Shown here: positions 1-8,513 of the stretch, piece by piece
How positions within the stretch are numbered: the first letter of the stretch is position 1
How the letters are laid out: the number at the start of each line of letters is the position of its first letter
Assembly (NCBI GenBank): GCA_018334795.1
Contig: JAGXLH010000001.1
Coordinates: forward strand, 1 to 36,130
DNA length: 36,130 bases
Direction of reading: 5' to 3'
DNA from: Thermoplasmatota archaeon
Lineage (GTDB): Archaea > Thermoplasmatota > E2 > DHVEG-1
Notes under the pieces: model-generated
Databases searched by the model: none
Told to the model about the DNA's origin: nothing
What the model saw: the letters and a program-made list of their open reading frames with translations, nothing else
Made by a program: the position numbers and the translations under genes

Positions 1-622
1 ATACTTTCACCATCAGTTCCCGATCATCTGTTTCATCCTCAGTGAACCATTCATCTCTAGATTCGTCAATGAGATGATATGATTTAACACCAACATGATA
101 CGGACCAGTTGGCTGAGGTAAAAAGGAACCATCATATGACCCAGAACCAGTAACTCTACCAATTTGTGGAATAAACAAAGAAAAAGAAAACGAAGGAAAT
201 TCTACTGTTAAAGAACCAAAAAAAATCGATGTTTTTGAGGACTCATCCAAGTTAATGGTTCCTAAAATAAACTGATTATAGACTACTACATTTAACTGAT
301 AAATGTTGGAGGAATCATTTTGAATGATAATTCCTTGAATCCATCCTGTTCTATCCGATCTTGCGAAACGGATAGACCCATTCATAACACCAGTCATGCT
401 TTGATCAACTGTTTGCCAAAATCCCTTAAAAGATCCATCTTCATCATTTTTTGACCAAAATCCCAGCTGGTTCCATTCATTGCTTTCGTTGACAATTGAA
501 TAACAAGTATCTTGTCCATAACTTGTCAATGGTGAAAGTAAACAGAAGAGAAAAAAAATAGATAGTAACCTGTTTACAGTTGATTGTTTAACTAACTTTG
601 AAAAAAAAATGTTCGATTGCAT
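1..622 (-). CDS. PAF-acetylhydrolase-like alpha/beta hydrolase, secreted (C-terminus cut by window edge)
   Basis: Translating the minus strand from the ATG at 622-620 gives 207 residues that run off the window. Residues 1-36 form a signal peptide: a basic start, a hydrophobic run LLSIFFLFCLLSPL, then a SYGQ cleavage region. Residues 37-165 look like a beta-rich domain. The last visible part contains PTGPYHVGVKSYHLIDESRD followed by a REL(M)V motif, which resembles the N-terminal part of the plasma/type II platelet-activating-factor acetylhydrolase family of serine esterases. The nucleophile (GxSxG) would lie outside the window, so activity cannot be judged. It is probably a secreted lipase or esterase. 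There is no Shine-Dalgarno, but a TATA box 26 nt upstream of the ATG fits a leaderless message. It follows the 1021-aa surface protein gene by 60 nt on the same strand. Family call moderate; the reading frame itself is solid. Confidence 0.62.
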   Translation of the reverse strand, partial: MQSNIFFSKLVKQSTVNRLLSIFFLFCLLSPLTSYGQDTCYSIVNESNEWNQLGFWSKNDEDGSFKGFWQTVDQSMTGVMNGSIRFARSDRTGWIQGIIIQNDSSNIYQLNVVVYNQFILGTINLDESSKTSIFFGSLTVEFPSFSFSLFIPQIGRVTGSGSYDGSFLPQPTGPYHVGVKSYHLIDESRDEWFTEDETDDRELMVKV

Positions 623-647
623 AGATTAAGATATATATCAACTTCTT

Positions 648-655
648 TATTTAAA
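648..655 (-). promoter_or_regulatory. TATA box for the truncated hydrolase, leaderless start
   Basis: Read on the minus strand this is TTTAAATA, the same octamer found ahead of the rRNA operon and of a C25 gene in this window. It sits about 26 nt upstream of the ATG at 622, which puts the expected archaeal start site at or next to the A of ATG. The hydrolase can therefore be transcribed separately from the two genes before it. Confidence 0.55.
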
Positions 656-682
656 TATATTGAAAGAAAGAAAAAGTGAGAT

Positions 683-3600
683 TTATTCAACAAAAATTCC
701 TAGTCCTACCCCCGCAAACACTGGTGAATTCTTTCCTGCAATGCCAAAAAATAATTGCGCTGAACCAGACTGAAAACCCATTTTTCTAAAGACTCCATTA
801 GTTCCTGCTGATGCAGAAAAACCATCTTCAAAGTTCCATTGCAATTTACCTAAATGAAGACATGACGGTAATCGTTCAGTGATTACAGAAGAGGGAACGG
901 ATTCAACAACTGCATTTGACTGCCCTATCCCAATGATGATCCCTAATCCGTTAGTAAAACCACCAGATGACTCCCAATTAGTAATATACACCCATTTCTC
1001 GTCAATCCAACTTTGACCAGATTCATCAAAAGCTTGTGCTCGAATCATGACATTTACTCCAGTTAATCCAAGAGATGACCTGCTCCCATCTCCTTGTTCT
1101 ACATCACAATACCATTCATATGGAGGGTCAGTATCGACAAATGGAAGACCTTCTCGTTCTCCAAACGGTTCAATATCAAATTCAACCCGATCAATGCCAA
1201 CATTATCAGTTGGTTCTGCTTTCACCCAAAATGGTGTTTCAACTTGTTCTTCATTTGCTGGAGAAGATATTTGCACATATGGTAAATCTGCATCAATTTT
1301 TATCACTCGTTTATTTTCTGAATCATAACGACTTTCAATGTTACCATTACGATCCTTTGCCCAAAACACGACTTCCCATTCACCCATCCACTTAGATGAT
1401 TTAGATGTGCTCAACTGCAGTCCATTCTCGGCATTATACACTTGTTGGTCTCTACCATTCAAACTATAATAAATCGATTCTATACCACTTCCGGTATCCT
1501 TCGGAAAATCCTCTGCGTGTAACCAAAGAATAACACTTTCACTAATGTACCATTCATTCAATCCTTGAACTCCTTCAATATCTTCTACGGTTGTTTCAGG
1601 AGGTTCATTATCTTCGCCAACATACATCACACGCCAGGAATCCAAAAAGGGTGAAGAGGACGGATTATTTCGATGAAAGGTTGCCTTCAAACGGATGGAA
1701 GACGTAAGGATACTTCCAATATTTGCTCCAGAGGACACATCAGCCATGAGAATCTCCGTAGGATTCTTTCCATGAACAATATCAAAAGAGATATCTCCTT
1801 GCTTGGTTGCTTCAAACATATGCCAAGAATTTAGGTTTGATGGAGAAATAGGATCAGAAACAATATGGCTATTTAACACGAGACTATGTTCCCCGCTTGT
1901 ATTATAATAAATCTCTGAACAACCCGGTGTATTAAATGACCAAATATTCGTGTAAATATCGGGTAGATCTAATCCATCATACGGACTTGGATACTCAACG
2001 CGAAGATCCTCCCAAGCAACAAAAATGTGATCACCACTAGATGCAATATTTGCCCAATCAGCTGGATCAGATTCAGAATCACTAATCTGAAGGACATATG
2101 GATTAACGCTTCCTTCTGAATTGATAAGTTTTCCCCAGATGTCTCCACCACCATCATAAACAACGAAAAAAGATGAACTTAGATGAGGGACAATATTGGT
2201 TCGTTCAAAAGCTCCATTTGCGATTTTGAACGTGTCAACAGCCGCATTTCCATTTTCATCAAGGATTTTACCCCATATATGTCCATACCATTCTCCGCTA
2301 CTGATATCATCTTCCTGCCAGGTAATCAAAAACCGTTCGGTTAGCCTACAAAATGCAACACAGGGAAAATTATAATCTACAGTTGATGACCCTTGAGGAG
2401 AAATAAGAATTGCATCTCCTAATGGATCACCATTCGTGGTGAACAGCTGACCCCATATGTCAAATGGTCCATTTTCTGCGTTGACACCTTCCTCCCAAAC
2501 GATCATAAAATGATTATTCACATCATCAAAGGTCATCCATGGTTCACACTGGTTATTTGGTGCATCAGAAATGATTTTTTCAGAGCCAATAGGATTCCCC
2601 TCAATATCAAAGAATTTACCATATAAATTATAATTACTTGTTCCCTCTCTTCCATCTTCCCATACCACAAAGAAACGCTGATTCTCATCATCATACGCTA
2701 CCACAGGATCAGCTTGATTTCCAGAAGAAATGCAAATATCAAAATGAGTTACATCATAGATGGTACTTGCATCGGTAGCAACCAATGCTCCCTTAATATC
2801 TCGACTAACTGGATCGGAAGGAGTGTTATAATATTCATAGGCAACAAAAAAAATGTCTGTGTCTCCATCGGAACCATATGCAGAGGAGGGATTTTCACAT
2901 CGAAACGGAGTAGTGGGATCAGTATTCCATTCAGTGATATCAAATCGTTCACCTATTGGTTCACCCTCTTCTGAATAAAAACAACCACGGATTTGTTGTT
3001 TATAAATCATTCCTAATGGAATATACCGCGGAATACCTTCTTCCCAAGTTACAAAAAACTTGTTATCTCCCCAAATCACATCAGGATCCCATGCCCCTTC
3101 ATTTTCCATATGATAGGAGATTTTATGATCGTGGGCATAATAGTTTTGCCAACTATTTTCATCAAATACTGACCAGTAATCACTTCCATCAGTGGCATCT
3201 GGATTTCCATAAAACACACTAACATTGCTTTCTCCTTCAGGTAAAGAAGCAATTCGAATCCAAACGATTGCATATGGCTCATTTGATTGTGGATTTTTTT
3301 CCTCTATCCAATAAGGTAGCCAGTAATCATCATTATTAAATTTAAACCTGAGATCACCATAATCTGATCGCATATCACTATCATATTCCACAATCAATTT
3401 AACCAGGGCATCATCAAGCGCAATTTCACTTGAAAGTGTAACTATTTTCATTTGAGTCCATTCCGCATTAGTCCATTGTGGAAATGTTGCATACATTACT
3501 GCTTTTCCATCCTGAACGAGGAAATGATCTGAATTATTTTCATCAATGTATTGTGCATTATCAAACGAATCCTCCCAAGTATAATAATTATTATCACCGG

Positions 3601-3748
3601 GCAGTGGAAGTGACTGATCAAGAATATTACTCATCCGATTATCGCTATTTGTTGAAATCGAAATCGTTTGCATCATCGAACAAATCAATAAAAACAGAAC
3701 GATACTTGAAATCACTTGCAAACCATGTTTTCTCTTTAAATTATTCAT
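683..3748 (-). CDS. Secreted DUF2341 / seven-repeat propeller / Ig-like surface protein
   Basis: The protein has 1021 aa. I chose the ATG at 3748 over a longer in-frame start at 3826 because it lies 1 nt after the stop of the previous gene, has GGAGG about 11 nt ahead, and begins directly with a signal peptide (basic stretch, then ISSIVLFLLICSMM). About residues 95-195 match DUF2341: a GDLRFKFNNDD...LPYWIEE segment, VWIRI, then VFYGNP. About residues 220-600 hold seven repeats of the pattern FFVxWEDG...DIWGKLFDxxGNPxG, each some 40-60 residues, as expected for a seven-bladed beta-propeller. About 690-925 hold two Ig-like beta-sandwich regions, the second starting YVQISSPANEEQVE and ending WVYITNW. 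The last 95 residues are Gly-rich with no sorting motif. Probably an extracellular binding or adhesion protein; ligand unknown. It looks co-transcribed with the gene ending at 3750. Confidence 0.8.
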   Translation of the reverse strand: MNNLKRKHGLQVISSIVLFLLICSMMQTISISTNSDNRMSNILDQSLPLPGDNNYYTWEDSFDNAQYIDENNSDHFLVQDGKAVMYATFPQWTNAEWTQMKIVTLSSEIALDDALVKLIVEYDSDMRSDYGDLRFKFNNDDYWLPYWIEEKNPQSNEPYAIVWIRIASLPEGESNVSVFYGNPDATDGSDYWSVFDENSWQNYYAHDHKISYHMENEGAWDPDVIWGDNKFFVTWEEGIPRYIPLGMIYKQQIRGCFYSEEGEPIGERFDITEWNTDPTTPFRCENPSSAYGSDGDTDIFFVAYEYYNTPSDPVSRDIKGALVATDASTIYDVTHFDICISSGNQADPVVAYDDENQRFFVVWEDGREGTSNYNLYGKFFDIEGNPIGSEKIISDAPNNQCEPWMTFDDVNNHFMIVWEEGVNAENGPFDIWGQLFTTNGDPLGDAILISPQGSSTVDYNFPCVAFCRLTERFLITWQEDDISSGEWYGHIWGKILDENGNAAVDTFKIANGAFERTNIVPHLSSSFFVVYDGGGDIWGKLINSEGSVNPYVLQISDSESDPADWANIASSGDHIFVAWEDLRVEYPSPYDGLDLPDIYTNIWSFNTPGCSEIYYNTSGEHSLVLNSHIVSDPISPSNLNSWHMFEATKQGDISFDIVHGKNPTEILMADVSSGANIGSILTSSIRLKATFHRNNPSSSPFLDSWRVMYVGEDNEPPETTVEDIEGVQGLNEWYISESVILWLHAEDFPKDTGSGIESIYYSLNGRDQQVYNAENGLQLSTSKSSKWMGEWEVVFWAKDRNGNIESRYDSENKRVIKIDADLPYVQISSPANEEQVETPFWVKAEPTDNVGIDRVEFDIEPFGEREGLPFVDTDPPYEWYCDVEQGDGSRSSLGLTGVNVMIRAQAFDESGQSWIDEKWVYITNWESSGGFTNGLGIIIGIGQSNAVVESVPSSVITERLPSCLHLGKLQWNFEDGFSASAGTNGVFRKMGFQSGSAQLFFGIAGKNSPVFAGVGLGIFVE

Positions 3749-3749
3749 T

Positions 3750-6329
3750 TTACCATTCCTCCACGTTTTCATACCATTGCGTTTCTCCTTCCTGATTAGT
3801 CCATAATAAATCAACGTCAAAATCATCAGTGCTCACTTCATAATCAAGCCAAACGTACGGGAGTAATCGGTCACCCTTCCACCATTCAAGATTAAGGTAA
3901 AATTGAAGATTACTAAATTTGATGTCTATTCCATATAGTTCCTCGTAGGTTAGATAAAAGATAAACTCTTTGATTGTTGCTCCATCATTATATTTGTTAA
4001 TCGCAAAAAAACCAGGATCAACACTTCCATCTTGAGATCCCGATCCTTGTTCCAAATCCCAGCTCATATCAAAAATAATAGTTTCTGAAAGTGTGATTTT
4101 ACCACCAAAATCAAAATCAGTATTATTCATGGCAAAATCATTGAAATCAATGGAAAGATCATTTTCTTGGTCGATTTGAATTTGAAAACTTCCGGATTGT
4201 CCAATATACCAATCCATATGTAATGAGGTTGACTTTCCCAAATAACATAAATCAAGTTGAAGATCATTCATCACGTCAACCATGCCGCCCAAATGAAGAT
4301 CATTAATTTTTAAGGAATCACCCGATGTATCAATATTCCAATCCGCTTGTAGATTATCTGCTGAAATCTCATTAACAAATAATGACAAGGAATCGCCAGT
4401 ATCCATGTTGACTACATTAAGTTCATTGCCAAAGATACTTTCAGTGGTATCAAAAAAGAAATGTCCATCTTCTGCTAGTTTAAACTGAGTATTAATATGT
4501 CCATTTCTTATAGCCAAGACATCATGTATTGAAAATCCTTTGTAACCAATGTTTAGTTCAATAGGATCAGCTGGACCATGAGATCCACGCCATAATTCCA
4601 CATATCCTTCAAGTTTATTCCAATTTAATTTTCCTTTCGCTTCTGATTCCGCAGGAATCTCAGTTACGTTAATAATGGGTTTTATTTGTGCAGGAAGAAA
4701 TGCGCGAATGCATGCTACATTGTCACTACAGGTGTGTTGAATATCACCATACACATAATTTGCAGGATTTTGTAAATCATCTAAATCTAAGTTAAGGGTG
4801 GCCTCTGCATCAATTCGCATGTTTTCAGGTAGCCCTTGTGGTACATCAATAAAAATTTGATCGGTGACGGTTTCATCTAATTTCGGAAAAAACACGTTTA
4901 TGCCACCTAATGGGGAACTCATTGAAACATCAACAAATCCATCAACATGAGCATGAAACAGTGGATTAGTCATCAAAGAAAAATCTAAATCCCATGAAAC
5001 ATCAACTATTTTTGGAATATGAATCAATTCGATTTTTTCTTCAAAAAGTGGAGAATTAACAATAATGCCTACATCAAAAATGTGACTTGCTTCATAAGCA
5101 ATCTTTCCACCTAATAGTTCATGATCTCCTAAAACATCTGCATCAAACTTCATCCATCTTCCTACTTTGCCAAGGGTTTCATCTATTTTATCGAAAATCA
5201 GAGTTAATTCAATATCACCATCATCGCCTGATAAGACATTCGAGGTAAACGAAATCATCGTTTCATCACGCTGTTGACTACTTTCATCAAAATAGTAATA
5301 TATTAGGCCACCAGATGGGATAAATTTCGTTTTCAATGAGACTGCAGGATCAAATTCCACTGAGAATGCAATATCATATGTTGGATTTGTTGATCCCTCT
5401 TGAAAAGCACTAAATCCATATAAAACTTCAAAAGGGCCTTTACCTTTCGAAGAACCTGGATCCATCTCATGTTGGAAAATACTGGGACCAAACAATGTAT
5501 CACGGGCAAATGAAAAACGTTTTTCTGCAAAACGTGGAATGTCTTGTCCCAGTGGTGATTTGAAGCCCATACCAACAACAAAATAATCTGAATCATCTTC
5601 AGAAAAAATTGCCCCCAATCCAGATGGAAAATAAGATATGAATTGTTCAAAAATATTCAATTGATCTAAAAGTTGTTGAATCTTCATGGAAGAATAGGTG
5701 AATTTTTGTAAAGTTTCATGCAATTTATTAACCACCGATAATCTATGGATTTCTTTCTTGATTAAACCATAATTTACATGTAATTCTGACCAAACCTGCA
5801 TCTCCCCATCCTGATCTTCGATATAATTACCAGATTCCAATTGGCGAACTCGAATTCGTTTTTCTAATGATTTTACATCATTTCCATCTTCATTCTTAAT
5901 AATCGACCAGTAAAATCCAGCAATAACTTCAAGATCGTAGGCGTCATCCTCATCTAAGTTAAATGATATTCGTTCTCCATATTCCGGATGTTTAAGGAAT
6001 TTCTCCTTAAAATCTGAAATATCAACTGGAACTTGTTTCTCAAAAATCTCTCCATTATATTTAATTTTAATCCACCATTCCAATATATCAGATTGTTTGT
6101 TAATCCATGGGAGTTGAATAGACTTAATCTTTTTTTGTTCAGATCCGGTCACATAATTTGAGAACAACGTGGGTAGCTGTGAAAGTTCATTCGGATGATT
6201 GTCTTGATTTATAGAGTTAAGTGAGGAAGAACAATATCCTCCACTAGCCTTTTTATTGGCAAAATCAGGTTCTGCCATAAAAACACTAAGCAGTAAAAAA
6301 ATAACTATTATTGACAAGAATTTTTTCAT
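3750..6329 (-). CDS. Large secreted protein of unknown function with Trp-anchored beta repeats
   Basis: The protein has 859 aa and I do not recognise a named family. The N-terminus is a clear signal peptide (KK, then FLSIIVIFLLLSVFMA). The body is Asp/Ser/Phe-rich and dominated by alternating hydrophobic/polar stretches typical of beta strands. From about residue 430 a short pattern recurs: two or three hydrophobic residues, D, W, a hydrophobic/acidic pair, then a Gly turn. Examples are VDVSWDLDFS, QADWNIDTSGDS, MDWYIGQSGSF, MSWDLEQGSGS and NLEWWKGD. This suggests a repetitive beta-solenoid or beta-barrel-like surface protein. Only a few Cys are present. A strong Shine-Dalgarno (GAGGTGA) precedes the ATG, and the next gene begins 1 nt after the stop, so the two products probably act together outside the cell. 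Function unassigned. Confidence 0.8.
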   Translation of the reverse strand: MKKFLSIIVIFLLLSVFMAEPDFANKKASGGYCSSSLNSINQDNHPNELSQLPTLFSNYVTGSEQKKIKSIQLPWINKQSDILEWWIKIKYNGEIFEKQVPVDISDFKEKFLKHPEYGERISFNLDEDDAYDLEVIAGFYWSIIKNEDGNDVKSLEKRIRVRQLESGNYIEDQDGEMQVWSELHVNYGLIKKEIHRLSVVNKLHETLQKFTYSSMKIQQLLDQLNIFEQFISYFPSGLGAIFSEDDSDYFVVGMGFKSPLGQDIPRFAEKRFSFARDTLFGPSIFQHEMDPGSSKGKGPFEVLYGFSAFQEGSTNPTYDIAFSVEFDPAVSLKTKFIPSGGLIYYYFDESSQQRDETMISFTSNVLSGDDGDIELTLIFDKIDETLGKVGRWMKFDADVLGDHELLGGKIAYEASHIFDVGIIVNSPLFEEKIELIHIPKIVDVSWDLDFSLMTNPLFHAHVDGFVDVSMSSPLGGINVFFPKLDETVTDQIFIDVPQGLPENMRIDAEATLNLDLDDLQNPANYVYGDIQHTCSDNVACIRAFLPAQIKPIINVTEIPAESEAKGKLNWNKLEGYVELWRGSHGPADPIELNIGYKGFSIHDVLAIRNGHINTQFKLAEDGHFFFDTTESIFGNELNVVNMDTGDSLSLFVNEISADNLQADWNIDTSGDSLKINDLHLGGMVDVMNDLQLDLCYLGKSTSLHMDWYIGQSGSFQIQIDQENDLSIDFNDFAMNNTDFDFGGKITLSETIIFDMSWDLEQGSGSQDGSVDPGFFAINKYNDGATIKEFIFYLTYEELYGIDIKFSNLQFYLNLEWWKGDRLLPYVWLDYEVSTDDFDVDLLWTNQEGETQWYENVEEW

Positions 6330-6336
6330 GTCTCTT

Positions 6337-6394
6337 TCACCTCTTCCGGCAGCTCAACCATAATACATTTTATGAGTTAGTTTATTATAATATT
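6337..6394 (-). promoter_or_regulatory. Promoter and ribosome binding site of the secreted-protein operon
   Basis: On the minus strand GAGGTGA (6343-6337) lies 7 nt before the ATG at 6329 and pairs with the 16S 3' end seen in this window. An AT-rich box AAATATTATAATAA (6394-6381) lies about 55-65 nt before the ATG and is the best TATA candidate. Archaeal sites are short, so the TATA call is weaker than the ribosome site. Confidence 0.5.
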
Positions 6395-6447
6395 TCGTTG
6401 TTTAATTAATTTGCGATTATGGGTGAGCGAAAAGAAATGAGGAGTAG

Positions 6448-6605
6448 GGGTTCTGGTTTCTAAATGAAAAAAGGGCAACTTAAAGGAGGCAAAAATAAAT
6501 CTTAAGGGTTTTAAAACCAGAACCCACATAGTGTTTTATTTGTCCCACATAAGGAAGATTTGAATTTTCATCGCGATTTTTAATCATAACCTTCCCTTTT
6601 TTCAT
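6448..6605. repeat. Two interleaved 12-bp perfect inverted repeats in a divergent intergenic region
   Basis: Arm A GGGTTCTGGTTT (6448-6459) is the exact reverse complement of 6514-6525. Arm B ATGAAAAAAGGG (6464-6475) is the exact reverse complement of 6594-6605. The order A, B, A', B' is interleaved, so both stems together would be pseudoknot-like. The 374-nt gap 6330-6703 separates the secreted-protein operon (minus) from the Lrp/AsnC gene (plus), a natural place for operators. No ORF fits the gap. Arm B is partly low-complexity, so A/A' is the firmer pair. Confidence 0.5.
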
Positions 6606-6703
6606 CTATATGAATAATACCATTATTTATTAATAAAACGTATGATTGAAATTATGTTCAAAATAGGAAAAATATTTAATTGTAGAAGGTATATGAACAA
6701 ATA

Positions 6704-7675
6704 ATGGAAAATGTAGATTTGAAAGATCGGCGAATTCTTTATGAATTAGACCGAAATTCTCGTGAATCATTCACTCAAATTGGAAAAAAAGTAGGCCTAC
6801 ATAAAAATGTGGTCAATTATAGGATAAAAAGAATGCAAGATAAAGGAATCATCAATGATTTCTATACGGTTATCGACACGTTCAAACTTGGCTATAATAG
6901 TCTCAGATTTTATATCGTGTATCAAAATACTACGCCTTCCATTCGAGAAGAGATAATCTCTCATTTTGTTGAAAATAAATTTACTTGGTGGGTTGGGTCA
7001 TTTGAAGGGGAATACGATCTTGCAGTCGTAGTTTGGATAAAGAACCTTCAGGAATTTTATAGTTTTTGGGAATCAACGCTAAAAAAATATCACAAATATT
7101 TCAAGCAACAAATGTTTTCACTGTATGAACAACTCAGATTATTCCGACATAGTTTTTTAATGATAGGTGAGTACAATAAAAAAGACAGGGAAAAATTCGA
7201 AATTACTGGTGGTGGAAAAAAATTAAAGACTGATGAAATTGATTTTCAAATATTATCTTTATTAGCGAAAAACGCAAGAATTCCAACAGTCAGAATTGCT
7301 GAGAAGTTAGATATGACTGTCGATACTATATTGAGTAGAATACAAAATCTCGAATCGCTAGATATTATCCAAGCTTATAGAATCAACGTTGATTACGTAA
7401 AATTAGGGTATCATCTTTTCAAAGTTAATCTTACGCTAAATGATTATTCTAACAGAGGGAAAATAATCAATTATATTAAATATAATCCTCACTTAATCAT
7501 GATTGATAAAGCTATAGGGTTTTATGATCTTGAACTTGATTTTCATTTGAAAAATCTAGATCATTTACGTAGTGTCATGGATGATATCTCAGAAAAATTC
7601 CCTGAGGACATTAATTGTTACAATTTCGTCCATGATCCTATCAAACATAAAATGGTTTACATTCCGAAACAATAA
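6704..7675 (+). CDS. Tandem Lrp/AsnC-family transcription regulator
   Basis: The protein has 323 aa, twice the usual Lrp/AsnC length, and contains two full modules. Residues 5-55 are an AsnC-type winged helix-turn-helix (LKDRRILYELDRNSRESFTQ, recognition helix around HKNVVNYRIKRM), followed by a RAM-like ligand/oligomer domain to about 155. Residues about 170-225 are a second AsnC helix-turn-helix (DEIDFQILSLLAKNARIPTV, then IAEKLDMTVDTILSRI), again followed by a RAM-like region with GYHLFKVNL. Lrp/AsnC proteins bind promoter DNA and often sense amino acids or related small molecules; the ligand here is unknown. It is transcribed away from the secreted-protein operon and shares its upstream region, where paired inverted repeats lie, so control of that operon and of itself is plausible but unproven. 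The ATG at 6704 starts directly with the first helix-turn-helix. Confidence 0.88.
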   Translation: MENVDLKDRRILYELDRNSRESFTQIGKKVGLHKNVVNYRIKRMQDKGIINDFYTVIDTFKLGYNSLRFYIVYQNTTPSIREEIISHFVENKFTWWVGSFEGEYDLAVVVWIKNLQEFYSFWESTLKKYHKYFKQQMFSLYEQLRLFRHSFLMIGEYNKKDREKFEITGGGKKLKTDEIDFQILSLLAKNARIPTVRIAEKLDMTVDTILSRIQNLESLDIIQAYRINVDYVKLGYHLFKVNLTLNDYSNRGKIINYIKYNPHLIMIDKAIGFYDLELDFHLKNLDHLRSVMDDISEKFPEDINCYNFVHDPIKHKMVYIPKQ

Positions 7676-7917
7676 GAATCATCAACTTTTTTTACATATC
7701 GTAATAAATATAGTATATGGATTATAATATTATATGAGTAGAGTACTCATTTTATAAGTTAGCGAGTTTGGCCGCGATGCACGTATGGAAAATACCTACT
7801 ATGATTAGTTTAATTCTTTGTTTTTTACTATTATTACCCAGTTTTTATCACCTATTTATCAATATCACGTGAATTTACCTAGCATGAATGCCGGGGCTTC
7901 TGGTTGGTCCAATTTGG

Positions 7918-8460
7918 GGGGACAATGAATGTCCTATAACGTTGTTTGTATCAGTCGCTGGTTTCTCATATAATTATTAACAGTTTCTAAATCAGCGTCA
8001 CCTGTTGATCTATAAAATTTTCCAGGGCTTCAAAAATGACCACCCCAATATCTTTTTCTAAAATTTGGTTTATGCTTGAACAATTCACGATTAGAAGCAC
8101 CCTTTAACAGATGTAATGCTTTTGAAACACTCATCGTGGGCAGTAACGATACTACAATATGAATGTAATCTGGTCTGGCATTATAGTTAGCTCAATAATT
8201 TTAATTTCATGGCGAGAAGCAACTGCTCGTATTATCTTTTCACAAAGGTTTTTATTCTCCTGCGTTCTTAATATTTTACACCTATACTCAGGACTCCACT
8301 GCAAGTGATACACATTCTGGCCAAACTATGGCTTGCGCTAATCAATTTCAATCAAGACACGTCCTACTTGGGTTTTCATGGCACTCAGCTAAGACATCGT
8401 AACATTTCAACAGATTAACTTTTACAAAAAAGTGAACAGACCGCCTTGAAAGGCGGGGAT
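7918..8460 (-). mobile_element. Remnant of an IS200-type insertion sequence
   Basis: A decayed TnpA reading frame (7934-8379, minus strand) is bracketed by short hairpins, as IS200/IS605 elements carry instead of inverted terminal repeats. One is GGACA-ATGAA-TGTCC at 7920-7934; the other is CCGCCT-TGAA-AGGCGG at 8441-8456, followed by GGGATTTAAATTC, a motif I associate with archaeal IS605-type ends. No tnpB is present. The exact ends are not defined. The stretch 7676-7917 shows no gene or repeat that I can support. Confidence 0.6.
7934..8379 (-). pseudogene. tnpA: IS200-family TnpA (Y1 transposase) pseudogene
   Basis: The minus-strand reading from an ATG at 8379 gives recognisable TnpA blocks in two frames. 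The first frame contains YHLQWSPEYRCKILRTQE and ASRHEIKIIELTIMPDQ, interrupted by two early stops. After a frameshift near the MPD motif the second frame gives YIHIVVSLLPTMSVSKALHL, KGASNRELFKHKPNFRKRYW, GGHF, a stop in place of the expected Trp, then SPGKFYRSTGDADLETVNNY. The MPDHIH-type HUH motif survives only as MPDQ/YIH, and the catalytic-Tyr helix (ETVNNYMRNQ) is still readable. With at least three stops and one frameshift it cannot make an active transposase. The good preservation of the amino-acid blocks suggests fairly recent inactivation. Confidence 0.85.
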
Positions 8461-8513
8461 TTAAATTCTAAATGGCCATCACATATTCATTAAATAGGTG
8501 ATGAGAACATATA

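Noticed and set aside
1047..3795. Plus-strand ORFs opposite the surface protein gene
   Set aside because: They are antisense shadows; the minus-strand frame has signal peptide, domains and operon structure.
3749..3826. 26-codon N-terminal extension of the 1021-aa surface protein, overlapping the previous gene
   Set aside because: The internal ATG at 3748 has GGAGG in front of it and starts directly with a signal peptide; the extension would overlap the upstream coding region and block secretion.
7676..7917. Possible tRNA or small gene between the Lrp/AsnC gene and the IS200 remnant
   Set aside because: No cloverleaf, no ORF with a ribosome site and no repeat could be found.
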